Shown: positions 9,702 to 18,675, numbered from the stretch's first letter. The stretch is 64,000 bases of DNA from JBEKIK01 sp963845975 (GCA_963845975.1 CAWJUD010000002.1:434001-498000), one strand, 5' to 3'. Notes: generated by a model not told the origin, from the letters alone. Numbers and translations are program-made.

Positions 9702-10165
9702 GTTACACCTGATGATACACTATAAAATCCTATCCAAAAACTCCATTCTTCCACCAGGAAATGGCCAGGGGTTTGAAACGGGGGTTTTGAAACGGGGACG
9801 CAGCTAGTATTGATAAGTTAGATAAGATAATCCGGGGCTCGAATCACTATGTCCGAAGCGACTCGCTCGATCTTGGCGACTCGAGGCTGGCTTGTGCGAT
9901 CCAGCTTAGTGTGTCTCGCCGATGTGGCGGCAGGCGAGTGCAATCCGCATTATGGGACTACAATTGGATTAGCAAAAAAACGAAAAGGATTGCACTCAAT
10001 TACCGGGCACAACCCTCCTCGAAAAAAGTGGCGGGGACTAAACTGTCTTTGAATATCCTGTAGCGGATCGGCAGAGACGTGCCACTTGTTCTCGCGTTTC
10101 ATAACCCGACAGATCGGTTGAAAATCTATTGTTTCGGGTTATGGTTTGAAATCTTCGCCCCGAGA
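9702..10165. other. Intergenic region without a convincing gene
   Basis: No frame here has convincing coding character. A 67-codon frame at 9849-10052 lacks a ribosome-binding site and a recognisable composition. No clear repeat family or terminator was seen. The strand context is rtcA leaving leftward and a small gene on the minus strand to the right. Confidence 0.5.
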
Positions 10166-10411
10166 CTATTTTTTTCGGCCATGTCTGCCGTTACCGGAAT
10201 TCTTTTTTTGCGGCGGCCAATCAAGCGAGGTGATCAAGAGCGGTTCCAGCCATAAGCATGAGTCGTCTTCCTGTATAACGATCGCACGTCTTTGCCCAAC
10301 AGCCACTAATTCGGGATGCTTTACAGAAAGCGACCGCCCATCGGCCAAGCGAATGGCAAACGGTTCAAAGGGCTGCTTACGAATTGCTTCGCGAAGACCA
10401 TTAAGATCCAC
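10166..10411 (-). CDS. Small conserved planctomycete protein (QPFEPF motif)
   Basis: About 81 residues if started at the GTG at 10411, which has AGGAA eight bases upstream. An ATG at 10447 would add twelve residues. The pattern LREAIRKQPFEPFAIRLADG, then VKHPELVAVGQRRAIVI, then LEPLLITSLDW matches a short protein family that I recall as frequent in planctomycete genomes, of unknown function. The C-terminus is basic (KKNSGNGRHGRKK). It precedes the tRNA-fMet on the same strand. Confidence 0.75.
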   Translation of the reverse strand: MDLNGLREAIRKQPFEPFAIRLADGRSLSVKHPELVAVGQRRAIVIQEDDSCLWLEPLLITSLDWPPQKKNSGNGRHGRKK

Positions 10412-10487
10412 GACTATATTCCTGACCAAATATGTCAACCGAGGCAATAATATGCGATGCCAAAGTATGCAAGCAAATATAATAAAG

Positions 10488-10561
<74 letters not shown>

Positions 10562-10777
10562 TCATGTATTTATTTTAACGGCAAATCATACTCTTGAGCC
10601 TTGCAGTCTAACATATTTCCATTCCATGTCGAGGGCCATGGCAAATCAATTTGCTAAAGTCAGATCTGTTACCAATTTCCCCGAACGGGGGGCGAAAAAA
10701 CACAACCTACTTTATTTGTGTGCGATAGTCAGGAGTCCGAGGTCGGCTATTAAAATTGAAACTGACCGTTTTATGAC

Positions 10778-10903
10778 TTAGAGCCTATCCTAAAACATGA
10801 TTTCGTTGGGGTGGCAGTTACACTGCCACCCCTAAATGCGGAGTTTTACAGGGGCGGAAGTCCAACTTCCGCCCCAACTTACATGTTTTAGGATAGGTTC
10901 TTA
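10778..10903. mobile_element. MITE-like element, 126 bp
   Basis: Terminal inverted repeats of 22 bp with two mismatches, starting TTAGAGCCTATCCTAAAACA on the left and ending TTTTAGGATAGGTTCTTA on the right. Inside are two smaller palindromes (GGGGTGGCAG...CTGCCACCCC and GGGGCGGAAG...CTTCCGCCCC). There is no coding capacity. A TTA at each edge could be a target duplication. It resembles a non-autonomous insertion element, but no parent transposase is in the window. Confidence 0.6.
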
Positions 10904-10953
10904 ACCTGAACCCGAATCCCGAACCCCGAATCCTGAACCCTGCCCCATGAATC
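10904..10953. repeat. Heptanucleotide repeats, GAACCCT/GAATCCC type
   Basis: About six degenerate seven-base units run directly up to the trmL stop, immediately beside the MITE-like element. The same unit recurs at 41500-41530 at the 3' end of pncA. Confidence 0.75.
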
Positions 10954-11412
10954 CTAACTTTTGCCGTTTGTTATTTGCCGCACCGCTTCGTAGGCCGCTA
11001 TTCCCACGCTGACGGCAAGATTCAAACTGCGCACATGCCGGTGTATGGGAATCCGCAGGCAGCGATCCGCATAATCGGCTAGAATTGCGGGGGGCAGGCC
11101 GCGGGTTTCACTGCCAAAGACCAAGACATCGCCCGTACGGTATTGGGCTTCCGTATAAAGTTTGCCGGCCTTCTTTGTGTAAAACCAGGGCCGGAATTCG
11201 TGAAACTGCCGGACCAACGCCGCCCAATCATCGATCACCTCCCACTTAAGGTGCTCCCAATAGTCCAATCCCGCCCGATGCAAGTGCCGATCGTCGAGCC
11301 GAAATCCCAAAGGCCTGACCAGCCAGAGTTTGGCCTCCAAGGCCACGCAGGTTCGCCCCACGTTGCCGGCGTTGTAGTGAATTTCGGGCTCGAAAAGGAC
11401 GATGTTTAACAC
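10954..11412 (-). CDS. trmL: tRNA (cytidine(34)-2'-O)-methyltransferase
   Basis: SPOUT-fold methyltransferase of 152 residues that modifies the wobble base of tRNA-Leu in characterised members. It starts MLNIVLFEPEIHYNAGNVGR, has the central LVFGSETRGLPP, and the C-terminal knot sequence IPIHRHVRSLNLAVSVGIAAYE. The length is typical. It lies between the heptad-repeat region and a BshB1-like gene and appears monocistronic. Confidence 0.95.
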   Translation of the reverse strand: MLNIVLFEPEIHYNAGNVGRTCVALEAKLWLVRPLGFRLDDRHLHRAGLDYWEHLKWEVIDDWAALVRQFHEFRPWFYTKKAGKLYTEAQYRTGDVLVFGSETRGLPPAILADYADRCLRIPIHRHVRSLNLAVSVGIAAYEAVRQITNGKS

Positions 11413-11434
11413 GTTGGATGACGGTCAATTGTCG

Positions 11435-11511
11435 TCAGTTATCGGTTATCAGTTATCAGTATGGGAAGTAGGAGGATTGGGAAACAGGATTGCGAAACCG
11501 CAAGCGGTTTC
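11435..11511. repeat. CAGTTAT heptads and GAAACCGCAAGCGGTTTC palindrome
   Basis: Three to four CAGTTAT units lie at 11435-11460. A perfect 18-bp palindrome lies at 11494-11511. Close relatives of the palindrome are at 15445, 36931 and 47932. Confidence 0.75.
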
Positions 11512-11563
11512 ATTGATTCATTCGGTATTCATCAATCGGAACTCATCATTATGTACTCGCCCC

Positions 11564-12265
11564 TCATATTACTCCTTTCATCGTTTCCAGGCCCAGCGGT
11601 TCACGACTGGCAAAAGGTTCGCCAAATTTTGTGCCGATCGACCAGCCCCATACGGCCGCTTGATCTCGGACCTGGTCCAGGAAGGTGGGCGTTTCTTGCG
11701 GCCGGCCCTCGATAAACTGGCTGCGATAGCAACTGATTGCCGCCAGCTTCCGCTCCCAAAATTCGCTGATATCGAGCACGAATGCGGGTTGCGGGATCAT
11801 TCGCAGATGGAAGCAGTAGTAATAGAAAATCCGCTGCGGATAATGCGGTGGGCCGGGCAGGTCGGTTTTGCTTAATTTCGACCAGAATCGAGCGGCCTCG
11901 ATAAGTTGCGTGGCGGCGACGTGGTCGGGATGGGCATCGATCCAATAGGGGGCGAAAATCCATCGCGGCCGGGTCTGCCGGAACACGCCGGCCAACTTCG
12001 CCCGGGCTGAAAGCGTGGGCTCTAAACTGCGATTCGCAAGCCCCAAATTTTCCCGCCATTCCAACCCTAAAATTTCGGTGGCGGCCTGGGTCTCCCGGAT
12101 CCGGGTTTCGGGAGTTCCCAGCGGTGTGGGCTCGCCGGAGGTCAAATCCAAAATCCCCAGGCGAAGCCCTTGGGATTTGAATTTCAGTATGGCTCCGCCC
12201 ATTCCAAGTTCCGCATCATCCGGATGGGGGGCAACAACCAGGACGTCCAGTTCAGCGTTTGACAT
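11564..12265 (-). CDS. PIG-L/LmbE family deacetylase, BshB1-like
   Basis: Zinc-dependent N-acetylglucosaminyl deacetylase of 233 residues. The zinc motif APHPDDAELG lies at residues 12-21, with a second ligand in DAHPDH and the following LTSGEPTPLGTPETR. The best family match by eye is BshB1, which deacetylates GlcNAc-malate in bacillithiol biosynthesis, including the YKSQF-like CYRSQF near the C-terminus. No bshA or bshC lies in the window, so a bacillithiol role is inferred from the family only. Confidence 0.88.
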   Translation of the reverse strand: MSNAELDVLVVAPHPDDAELGMGGAILKFKSQGLRLGILDLTSGEPTPLGTPETRIRETQAATEILGLEWRENLGLANRSLEPTLSARAKLAGVFRQTRPRWIFAPYWIDAHPDHVAATQLIEAARFWSKLSKTDLPGPPHYPQRIFYYYCFHLRMIPQPAFVLDISEFWERKLAAISCYRSQFIEGRPQETPTFLDQVRDQAAVWGWSIGTKFGEPFASREPLGLETMKGVI

Positions 12266-12489
12266 GGAACAAGGGCCTCCATTAAGGATAAAGGATGAAT
12301 GACGGATATAAGTAATTGTGAATCAATAAGTTACGATTGTTAAACTCATTAATATAAAATTTAAGCACATTGGGTGTGGTCTGGGATTGGCGATTACCTA
12401 TTGTACCGGCAAAACTGGACTGGACACAGGCTAAGGTTTTTGTGAAAATCCCGCCTCTTTTCCAGATACTCTTTTAATCGCGTTCTGCC

Positions 12490-12732
12490 ATGTTTCGAAC
12501 CATTTACCATTTTGGCTGGAAGTGCCGGCTTGCCTGCCTTTGTGGACTTGCGGCGACGCTGTTTTGCCTGGGTTCTTCGGGCTGTGCGAGATGGAATCTT
12601 CGAGGCGACGGTTGGCAGGACGATTCGCTGTCGTCCAGCATTCGCCAGACACGGCCGCCGGCAAAAGAATCTGAGTTCTGGAGCTTTAGCAACAAAGCCC
12701 GGCAAATCGAGGCCGATTGCGGCTCGCAATAG
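12490..12732 (+). CDS. Small lipoprotein with FSNKARQIE motif
   Basis: 80 residues. Basic N-terminus, hydrophobic stretch, then lipobox LGSSGC with the acylated Cys at residue 32, so it is probably membrane-anchored outside the cytoplasm. The mature part is short and polar and ends FWSFSNKARQIEADCGSQ, a pattern I associate with small planctomycete lipoproteins of unknown role. An antisense frame covers the same bases but lacks such signals. Confidence 0.7.
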   Translation: MFRTIYHFGWKCRLACLCGLAATLFCLGSSGCARWNLRGDGWQDDSLSSSIRQTRPPAKESEFWSFSNKARQIEADCGSQ

Positions 12733-12951
12733 GCGGTTGACTGATATAAGCCGCGGCGTTTCTCCATCTTCGCCTTCTTCCAAGAGATGCCCCGCCCTCG
12801 ACGTGATGTTGGCGCTGCGGTAGAAATATTGATTTGCGAAATCTAAAATGGCGGGCCATTGCATTGAAGTCGTGCTTCCACACCGAGGCGGCAGTATAAT
12901 TTTCGCACCAACAAACTTATTGCTGTCGCCTCATAACCGGAGATCAAGATC

Positions 12952-14475
12952 ATGGCGAACGACATGGCGCAGGTATACGAGCAGGTCTGCAATTACGCCC
13001 GGCAAACGGCCTTGATTGCTTCCATCGAGTCGGTCCTTGGCTGGGACGAACACGTCAATCTGCCGGTCTCGGCGGGCGAATATCGCGCCGAGCAGATCAC
13101 TTATATGGTCGGCCTGATCCATAAGCGCTGGATCGATAAACAGTTCGGCGATTGGTTGGAAGCCCTTGCGGCTAAACCTTTGGCGGCCGATCAAAACTCT
13201 GATGCAGCCATCAATATTCGCCGATTAAAACGGCAACGCGATAAAAAAGCCAGGCTCCCCCAATCGCTGGTCGAGGAACTGACGCGGACGGCGGTTCTCG
13301 GTCAACTGGCCTGGCAGGACGCCCGGCGGCAAAACGACTTCGCCATGTTCCGGCCGTATTTGCAGAAAATGATTTCCTTGAAAAAACAGCAGGCCGAGGC
13401 CTTGGGTTATGAGTTTCATCCCTACGACGCGCTTTTGGACGAATACGAGCCCGAAGCGCAAACGGCCGACGTTGCCCTGGTATTAAACGGTCTGCGCGAG
13501 CAGTTAGTGCCCATGGTAACTTCGATTCAGCTTAGCACCCGGCTTCCGAGGACGGACATTCTCAAACGGGATTTTCCCGTGGAAACGCAAAAAATCTTCG
13601 CCCAGCAGGCCGCCGAGTCGATCGGTTACGATTTCAATCGGGGTCGATTGGACGTGTCAGTGCACCCCTTTACCGCCGGTCTGGGCCCGCACGACTGCCG
13701 CATCACCACCCGCTACGACGGGCAGTTTTTCAACGCGGCCTTCTTCGCGGTTATGCACGAGGCCGGTCACGGCCTGTACGAGCAGGGCTTGCCTGCCGAA
13801 CACTACGGCCTGCCTTTGGGCGAAGCGGTCTCGCTGGGGATCCACGAATCGCAATCGCGGCTGTGGGAAAACCTGGTCGGGCGGAGCCGGGCGTTCTGGG
13901 ACCATTTTTTCCCCAAGGCTCAAGCACTATTCCCATTGGCCCTCGAATTTGTGTCGCTTGACGAATTTTATTTCGCCATAAATGAAGTCTGCCCGTCGTT
14001 GATTCGCGTGGAAGCCGACGAAGTCACATATAACCTGCACGTCCTGATCCGCTTCGAGCTGGAGCTGGCCTTGATCGAAGCCGATCTTCAGGTCGCCGAT
14101 CTGCCCGGGGCATGGAACGAAAAGTATCAAAAATATCTGGGCCTGACCCCGCCCAACGACGCCCAGGGCGTATTGCAGGACATGCATTGGAGCGGGGGAC
14201 TTATCGGCTATTTTCCCACCTATGCCTTGGGCAATCTCTATTCTGCACAATTTTTCGCCCAGGCCCGCAGCGAATTGGGCGACTTGGATGCCATGTTCCG
14301 GCAGGGCGATTTCCAACCGCTGCGCCAATGGCTGCGCGACAAAATCCACAGTCAAGGACACCGCCATACCGCCGCCGAGTTGGTCCAACGCGTAACCGGC
14401 CGGCCCTTGTCGCACGAACCGCTAATGAGCCATTTGCAGGAGAAATTCTATACGCTGTATGGCTTAAACTCGTGA
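12952..14475 (+). CDS. M32 family metallocarboxypeptidase
   Basis: Thermostable-carboxypeptidase-type enzyme (Taq carboxypeptidase family) that removes C-terminal residues from peptides in the cytoplasm. Length is 507 residues, typical. The zinc site HEAGH lies at residues 269-273 within AVMHEAGHGLYEQGLP, followed by GIHESQSRLWEN. Other family blocks include DVSVHPFTAGLGPHDCRITTR and WSGGLIGYFPTYALGN. GGAG lies about 12 bases before the ATG. It appears monocistronic. Confidence 0.96.
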   Translation: MANDMAQVYEQVCNYARQTALIASIESVLGWDEHVNLPVSAGEYRAEQITYMVGLIHKRWIDKQFGDWLEALAAKPLAADQNSDAAINIRRLKRQRDKKARLPQSLVEELTRTAVLGQLAWQDARRQNDFAMFRPYLQKMISLKKQQAEALGYEFHPYDALLDEYEPEAQTADVALVLNGLREQLVPMVTSIQLSTRLPRTDILKRDFPVETQKIFAQQAAESIGYDFNRGRLDVSVHPFTAGLGPHDCRITTRYDGQFFNAAFFAVMHEAGHGLYEQGLPAEHYGLPLGEAVSLGIHESQSRLWENLVGRSRAFWDHFFPKAQALFPLALEFVSLDEFYFAINEVCPSLIRVEADEVTYNLHVLIRFELELALIEADLQVADLPGAWNEKYQKYLGLTPPNDAQGVLQDMHWSGGLIGYFPTYALGNLYSAQFFAQARSELGDLDAMFRQGDFQPLRQWLRDKIHSQGHRHTAAELVQRVTGRPLSHEPLMSHLQEKFYTLYGLNS

Positions 14476-14567
14476 TTTTGTCGTCATTAAGTTGATACTG
14501 CATGGTATAATTGTCGATTCTGGCAGAAATGTTAAAATGTGTGTTGGCCCAAAACCGAGGGATGTCC

Positions 14568-15422
14568 ATGCCGACAATCTCCACATGCCCGCGCTGCTCG
14601 CAGATGGTGGCAATTCCCCAGGGATTGGACGCAAACACCCTGGTTCGTTGCCCCTTGTGCGGCGCAGAATATCCGCTTGACGCGGCAATGGATTTGATCC
14701 CTCCGCAACTAATTCCGGTGGAAGCGTTTGATGAGGCGAATTTGTCGGGCCCGGAACAGCCTGCAAATCAGGCCGATCAGGGAGAGGCCGATATTATTCG
14801 GCTTGAATCGGCGGCCCAAAAATCGATACCCATCCAGGCATCGGTAAAACCTCCTCCCATAAAACCTGCATCTCCCTCGGACATATCCAAACCTGTCACA
14901 GGGTTGGTTACGGAACCGTTTTTCGCCGCCGATGCCAAGCCGGCTGGCGATTACGGAATAACGCCCGAACCGGCCGATGAAACTACGGATATTACCGCGC
15001 CTCCGATAATATCCTCATTTTTATTGCAGTATGGCACAGGGGAAGTGAACGCGGCCGGCTCGCCCCAGGACTTTGCTCCGGGAGATGCCGAAGAAACCGG
15101 CGAGACAGCCGAAAGCCAGCTTGACGCCGATGTGTACAGTCTAATTACCGATCACAAAGTAAAGGCCGAGAAGGAATCTTCAAATCAGGCGGAATTGCCG
15201 GCCCTTGGGCGCCGATCGCAGCGCAAACCCAAAAGCGTGCTGCGGATCTTTGTGGAGGTCGTTTTTGGCGGCATTGTGGGCATCACTATTGCATATATTG
15301 CACTGGCTTGGATCATGGGTTCGCGATTCGATCTGCCCGCGCCGCCGAGAGTATTAAAGCCTGTATTGCGATTTGTCTTGCCCGATAGAATTTGGGCGGA
15401 AAAAGAACAACCCCGCAAATAG
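14568..15422 (+). CDS. Zinc-ribbon protein with single C-terminal membrane segment
   Basis: 284 residues from the ATG at 14568, which has GAGGG just upstream; a longer frame extends to 14511. The N-terminus has CPRCSQM and then CPLCGAEY, a four-Cys zinc ribbon. The middle is an acidic, Pro/Ala-rich disordered region. Near residue 240 a basic patch precedes one hydrophobic helix (VVFGGIVGITIAYIALAWIMG). Similar zinc-ribbon, linker and TM proteins are common in planctomycetes and are unnamed. Topology with the ribbon in the cytoplasm is inferred. Confidence 0.75.
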   Translation: MPTISTCPRCSQMVAIPQGLDANTLVRCPLCGAEYPLDAAMDLIPPQLIPVEAFDEANLSGPEQPANQADQGEADIIRLESAAQKSIPIQASVKPPPIKPASPSDISKPVTGLVTEPFFAADAKPAGDYGITPEPADETTDITAPPIISSFLLQYGTGEVNAAGSPQDFAPGDAEETGETAESQLDADVYSLITDHKVKAEKESSNQAELPALGRRSQRKPKSVLRIFVEVVFGGIVGITIAYIALAWIMGSRFDLPAPPRVLKPVLRFVLPDRIWAEKEQPRK

Positions 15423-15444
15423 GCCGGAGGCAAGAGGAAAGGAT

Positions 15445-15462
15445 GAAACCGTTTGCGGTTTC
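15445..15462. repeat. GAAACCG(T/C)NNGCGGTTTC palindrome
   Basis: An 18-bp near-perfect palindrome 15 bases before the macro-domain start codon. It belongs to the family at 11494, 36931 and 47932. Confidence 0.7.
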
Positions 15463-15476
15463 GCAATGAGACAATC

Positions 15477-16019
15477 ATGCGCGTGGAAATTGGCAAAACG
15501 ATTCTGGAACTCCAACAAGGCGACATTACTCTGCAAGATGTGGATGCCCTCGTCAACGCGGCCAACAGCTCCCTGGCGGGCGGGGGCGGCGTGGACGGCG
15601 CGATCCATCGCCGCGGCGGACCGGCCATCATGGCCGATACTTTCGCCCGATATCCCCAAGGCTGCCCCACCGGTTCGGCCGTCATTTCCATCGGTGGCAA
15701 TCTCCCGGCTAAGTATGTGATCCACGCCGTGGGCCCGGTGTGGGGTAGCGGCCGGTATGGCGAGGCCGAATCGCTTGCCGGTGCATATCGCCGCAGCTTG
15801 GAACTGGCCGTGGAACACGGCTGCCGCAGCATCGCCTTTCCCGCCCTAAGCACCGGCGCTTATCGCTACCCGATAGACCTGGCCGCGCGGACCGCCCTTT
15901 CCACTGCCATCGATTTTCTCAACGAACACGGCAAGCCCGAACTGGTTCGCTTCGTGCTTTTCGACGCCCCCGCCTATAACGCCTTTGCCGCCGCGCTGGA
16001 AGAACTAATAAAAAAGTGA
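15477..16019 (+). CDS. Macro-domain protein, O-acetyl-ADP-ribose deacetylase type
   Basis: 180 residues forming a single macro domain that binds ADP-ribose. The motifs DALVNAANSSLAGGGGVDGA and ALSTGAYRYP are the ligand-binding loops, and AIHRRGGP follows. Family members (YmdB/MacroD type) hydrolyse O-acetyl-ADP-ribose or remove ADP-ribose. The ATG at 15477 is preferred because the upstream extension to 15453 is encoded by the GAAACCG palindrome repeat. Confidence 0.93.
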   Translation: MRVEIGKTILELQQGDITLQDVDALVNAANSSLAGGGGVDGAIHRRGGPAIMADTFARYPQGCPTGSAVISIGGNLPAKYVIHAVGPVWGSGRYGEAESLAGAYRRSLELAVEHGCRSIAFPALSTGAYRYPIDLAARTALSTAIDFLNEHGKPELVRFVLFDAPAYNAFAAALEELIKK

Positions 16020-16035
16020 TCAATCCGTTTATATC

Positions 16036-16312
16036 ACCACTGAGGCTCGGAGTTCACGGAGATCAGACAAGAAAAAGAATTTTGCAACGCTTTAGCCGTT
16101 TGCAGTCAACTACATGGAACAATAATTATTTAACACGAAAATACGAAAGAACGAAAACACGAAAAAATTGAAGATTTAGATTTCGTTTTTTCGTTATTTC
16201 GCTCTTTCGTGGTAAAAATTGGCTGTGTTTTAACTTTCTTTGATCGCTTTAATCCGCTAAATATCAAAGAATTATTTATTCATATCTCCGTGTTCTCTGT
16301 GTCTCCGTGGTA
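16036..16312. repeat. Nested inverted repeats between macro-domain gene and yraN
   Basis: Outer arms (CTCGGAGTTCACGGAG near 16045 and CTCCGTGTTCTCTGTG near 16286) are imperfect complements. Inside, ACGAAA-type heptads near 16135-16170 face TTTCGTT/TTTCGCT units near 16180-16213. The roughly 280-bp block holds no gene and could form a long hairpin. Confidence 0.6.
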
Positions 16313-16328
16313 ATTCCTTTGCGTTGCC

Positions 16329-16760
16329 TTACGAATAAAATTCCCACTCCCCCACTGCTTCGAAGGCGTTTTGGATGTGCTCGATTTTGGGGCGGCGTTG
16401 GCCGGCGGGCCATGTAATGGCGATAACGTCGAACCGGGCGGAATAATCCAGCAGGCCGTGCCGCTTAAGAAATGTGACCGCCAGCCGTGTAAGGCGGCGC
16501 TGCTTTGCCGCGTCCACGGCCTCGGCCGGATGGCCGTCGTCCGAAGAACTGCGGGTTTTGACTTCGGCAAAGACGATTGTCTTGCCGCGGAAGGCAACGA
16601 TATCCAATTCATCCCGCCGCTTTAACCGGTCGCCCAGGGCGATGATTTTATAGCCCTGCTTGCGTAAATATTTCGCCGCCGCCGCCTCGCCCCGCTGCCC
16701 CAATGTGCGCTTGGGAAATGCCCGCCGCAACCATGATGACAGAATGCTCTTTATTGCCAT
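16329..16760 (-). CDS. yraN: YraN family (UPF0102) nuclease-like protein
   Basis: 143 residues with a restriction-endonuclease-like fold. It has the family pattern LGQRGEAAAAKYLRKQGYKI, then ELDIVAFRGKTIVFAEVKTR with the E-x-K catalytic-type residues, then KQRRLTRLAVTFL. Function is not established for the family. It lies downstream of rplS on the same strand but is separated by a repeat pair at 16814-16908, so it may have its own transcript. Confidence 0.92.
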   Translation of the reverse strand: MAIKSILSSWLRRAFPKRTLGQRGEAAAAKYLRKQGYKIIALGDRLKRRDELDIVAFRGKTIVFAEVKTRSSSDDGHPAEAVDAAKQRRLTRLAVTFLKRHGLLDYSARFDVIAITWPAGQRRPKIEHIQNAFEAVGEWEFYS

Positions 16761-16813
16761 GCCTTTATTGCATGCACAGGAAAATCAATTCAAAGGCGTC
16801 CTGAAAAAAATAT

Positions 16814-16908
16814 TTAGCCCGCCGTCAATACACGGCGGGTTACGGCAGAAATTGCTACGTTAAAATCGAGTGGATTCACCAAATCCCGGGTGTATTCACC
16901 CTGGGCTA
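16814..16908. repeat. Paired palindromes around TGTATTCAC
   Basis: First palindrome TTAGCCCGCCGTCAATACAC... at 16814-16842, second TCCCGGGTGTATTCACCC... at 16884-16908. The same two-part arrangement recurs at 32246-32325 and 38427-38505. All three lie at gene ends. Confidence 0.8.
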
Positions 16909-16914
16909 AATGAG

Positions 16915-17274
16915 TTATTTTTCCGTATCAGTGCGGCGTTCGCGGAGCCGGACGCTCTTGCCGCTGCGCTCGCGCAAATAATACAGCTTGGCGCGGCGGA
17001 CCACGCCGGAGCGTTTGACTTCGATCTTTGCGATCCGCGGCGAGTGCAAGGGGAACTTGCGCTCCACGCCTTCGCCTTGCACGATGCGGCGGACTGTAAA
17101 CATCTCCCGGGTGCCGGAGCCGCTGCGGGCGATCACCGTGCCGCTGAAGATTTGGATCCGCTCTTTGTCGCCTTCCAGAATGCGGCAGTGCACGTCGACC
17201 GTGTCGCCAATGTCGAAATCGGACTTTTCTTCCTTCAGGCTGCCTTTTTCGACCAGTGATAGAATCTTTTCGCT
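16915..17274 (-). CDS. rplS: 50S ribosomal protein L19
   Basis: 119 residues from the ATG at 17274, which has AAGGAA seven bases upstream. It has the family pattern DFDIGDTVDVHCRILEGDKE, IQIFSGTVIARSGSG, ERKFPLHSPRIAKIEVKRSG and KLYYLRERSGKSVRLRE. It is the third gene of the rpsP-trmD-rplS order. A palindromic repeat separates it from trmD. Confidence 0.97.
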   Translation of the reverse strand, partial: SEKILSLVEKGSLKEEKSDFDIGDTVDVHCRILEGDKERIQIFSGTVIARSGSGTREMFTVRRIVQGEGVERKFPLHSPRIAKIEVKRSGVVRRAKLYYLRERSGKSVRLRERRTDTEK

Positions 17275-17306
17275 CATTGTAGTTCCTTTCGATATTATAT
17301 TCGACA

Positions 17307-17379
17307 TTGTGCCACTGCTTCATCAGAAGCAGTGCTGCCCGCAGGCACTGCTTGCCTTGCGGCAAGCAGTGGCACACAA
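17307..17379. repeat. Double palindrome between trmD and rplS
   Basis: GTGCCACTGCTTC...GAAGCAGTG and GGCACTGCTTGCC...GGCAAGCAGTGGC lie head to tail. A relative is at 49715-49755. Inside an operon it could act as an mRNA processing or stability element. Confidence 0.75.
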
Positions 17380-17415
17380 CCATAACTTCGGGTTAATCAC
17401 AATTGGCAGTGCAAT

Positions 17416-18102
17416 TTATTGTTCCAGTAAATCTTCTCGGCGTTTTTGCGTTCGCTGGCGGCTGTTTTCTTCGCGCCAGCGGGCGATTTCCTCGTGATTT
17501 CCGTTTAACAGGACCTCGGGCACTTCCAGGCCGCGATATTCCCGGGGCCGCGTGTATTGGGCACACTCCAGCCACCGCCTTTGGCCCGAAAACGAATCGC
17601 TCGCCGTGCTGTCTTCGTCGCCCAGCACGCCCGGCACCAGCCGGATGACCGCATCTATGATCACCATCGCGGCGACTTCTCCGCCGTTAAGGACGTAGTC
17701 GCCGATTGAAATCTCCTCGGGTTTTAAAATGATCCGTATTCGTTCGTCAAAACCTTCGTAACGCCCGCACAAGAGCAAAATTCGCTCGTGCCTTGCCAGG
17801 CGTTCCACTGCCGGCTGATCGAGGCGGCGTCCTTGCGGGGTGAGCATGACCAGGTGTCCCGATTCGCCGGCCATGGCCTGCACCGCTTCCACGCATTCCA
17901 CCACCGGCTCGACCTTCATTACCATGCCGGGCCCGCCCCCGAAGGGACGATCGTCCACCGTATTGTGTTTTCCTTTCGACCAATCGCGGATATTGTGCAA
18001 CCGCACGTCGACCAAATCCGCCTGGATCGCCTTGTTCAACAAACTTTGGCCCAAGTATCCCTGAAATATCTCTGGAAATAGGGTCAAGACGTCAAAACGC
18101 AT
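17416..18102 (-). CDS. trmD: tRNA (guanine(37)-N1)-methyltransferase
   Basis: SPOUT-fold, SAM-dependent enzyme that methylates G37 of tRNAs reading CNN codons, preventing frameshifts. Length is 228 residues. Start MRFDVLTLFPEIFQGYLGQS, then DDRPFGGGPGMVMKVEP, LLCGRYEGFDERI and ISIGDYVLNGGEVAAMV. The ATG is two bases after the rpsP stop, which suggests translational coupling. rimM, usually between rpsP and trmD in other bacteria, is absent here. Confidence 0.97.
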   Translation of the reverse strand: MRFDVLTLFPEIFQGYLGQSLLNKAIQADLVDVRLHNIRDWSKGKHNTVDDRPFGGGPGMVMKVEPVVECVEAVQAMAGESGHLVMLTPQGRRLDQPAVERLARHERILLLCGRYEGFDERIRIILKPEEISIGDYVLNGGEVAAMVIIDAVIRLVPGVLGDEDSTASDSFSGQRRWLECAQYTRPREYRGLEVPEVLLNGNHEEIARWREENSRQRTQKRREDLLEQ

Positions 18103-18104
18103 GG

Positions 18105-18538
18105 TTATTCATTGTCTTCCGCGGCGGCGGCTTGGGCGCGAATCTCCTCGGCATCGGACCGCCGTCCGGAGGGGGCCTCGGCCTCCGATTTCTTCGTTTT
18201 CGGGGTCCTGGGCATGGGTTGCTGGGGCTCCGGCCTGCGCCGCTGCTGGGCCAACCGATCGAGCGCTGCCTGCTGAGCGGCCAGGTGCGTGCCGGCCTCG
18301 CCGTATTTCTTTATAAGCACGCTCACCTTGTCCGACGGCGTTGCCCCCACGCCCAGCCAATACTTGATCCGCTCTTTGTTCAATATCGCCCGGGCGTCGG
18401 TCTCGGGGATCAAGGGATCGTAGGTGCCCAGTTGTTCCAACACCCGCCCGTCGCGCGGGCGCGGATTTCCATCGCACAAATCCGAAAAAAGGGGCGATGC
18501 TTGCGTCCCATTTTCTTCATTCTAATACGTACAGCCAC
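18105..18538 (-). CDS. rpsP: 30S ribosomal protein S16, frame broken near the N-terminus, long C-terminal tail
   Basis: The GTG at 18538 has a strong GGAG eight bases upstream and starts MAVRIRMKKMGRKHRPFFRI, the S16 N-terminus. The frame then changes near 18465-18470 and resumes with DGNPRPRDGRVLEQLGTYDP. A one-base loss, or a four-base GATG loss, would explain it. The rest is normal S16 to about residue 80, followed by a charged Ala/Glu/Lys tail of about 60 residues. S16 is essential, so the break is more likely an error in the sequence than a real lesion. Confidence 0.9.
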
Positions 18539-18675
18539 TATAATCTCCTCGTAAATATGGTAAAACTCCCGGAGCAAGCTCCGGGGCTAAACGATGAATA
18601 TGATATTGTTTATATAACATTAAATAAACACTCACCATTGTCCACTGTCCACTCGCCAATAACTACTCTCCACTT

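Noticed and set aside
9849..10052. 67-codon plus-strand frame between rtcA and the QPFEPF gene
   Set aside because: No ribosome-binding site, odd composition, no recognisable family pattern.
12394..12864. 156-codon minus-strand frame
   Set aside because: Antisense to the small lipoprotein, which has a lipobox and a recognisable motif; the minus frame shows neither.
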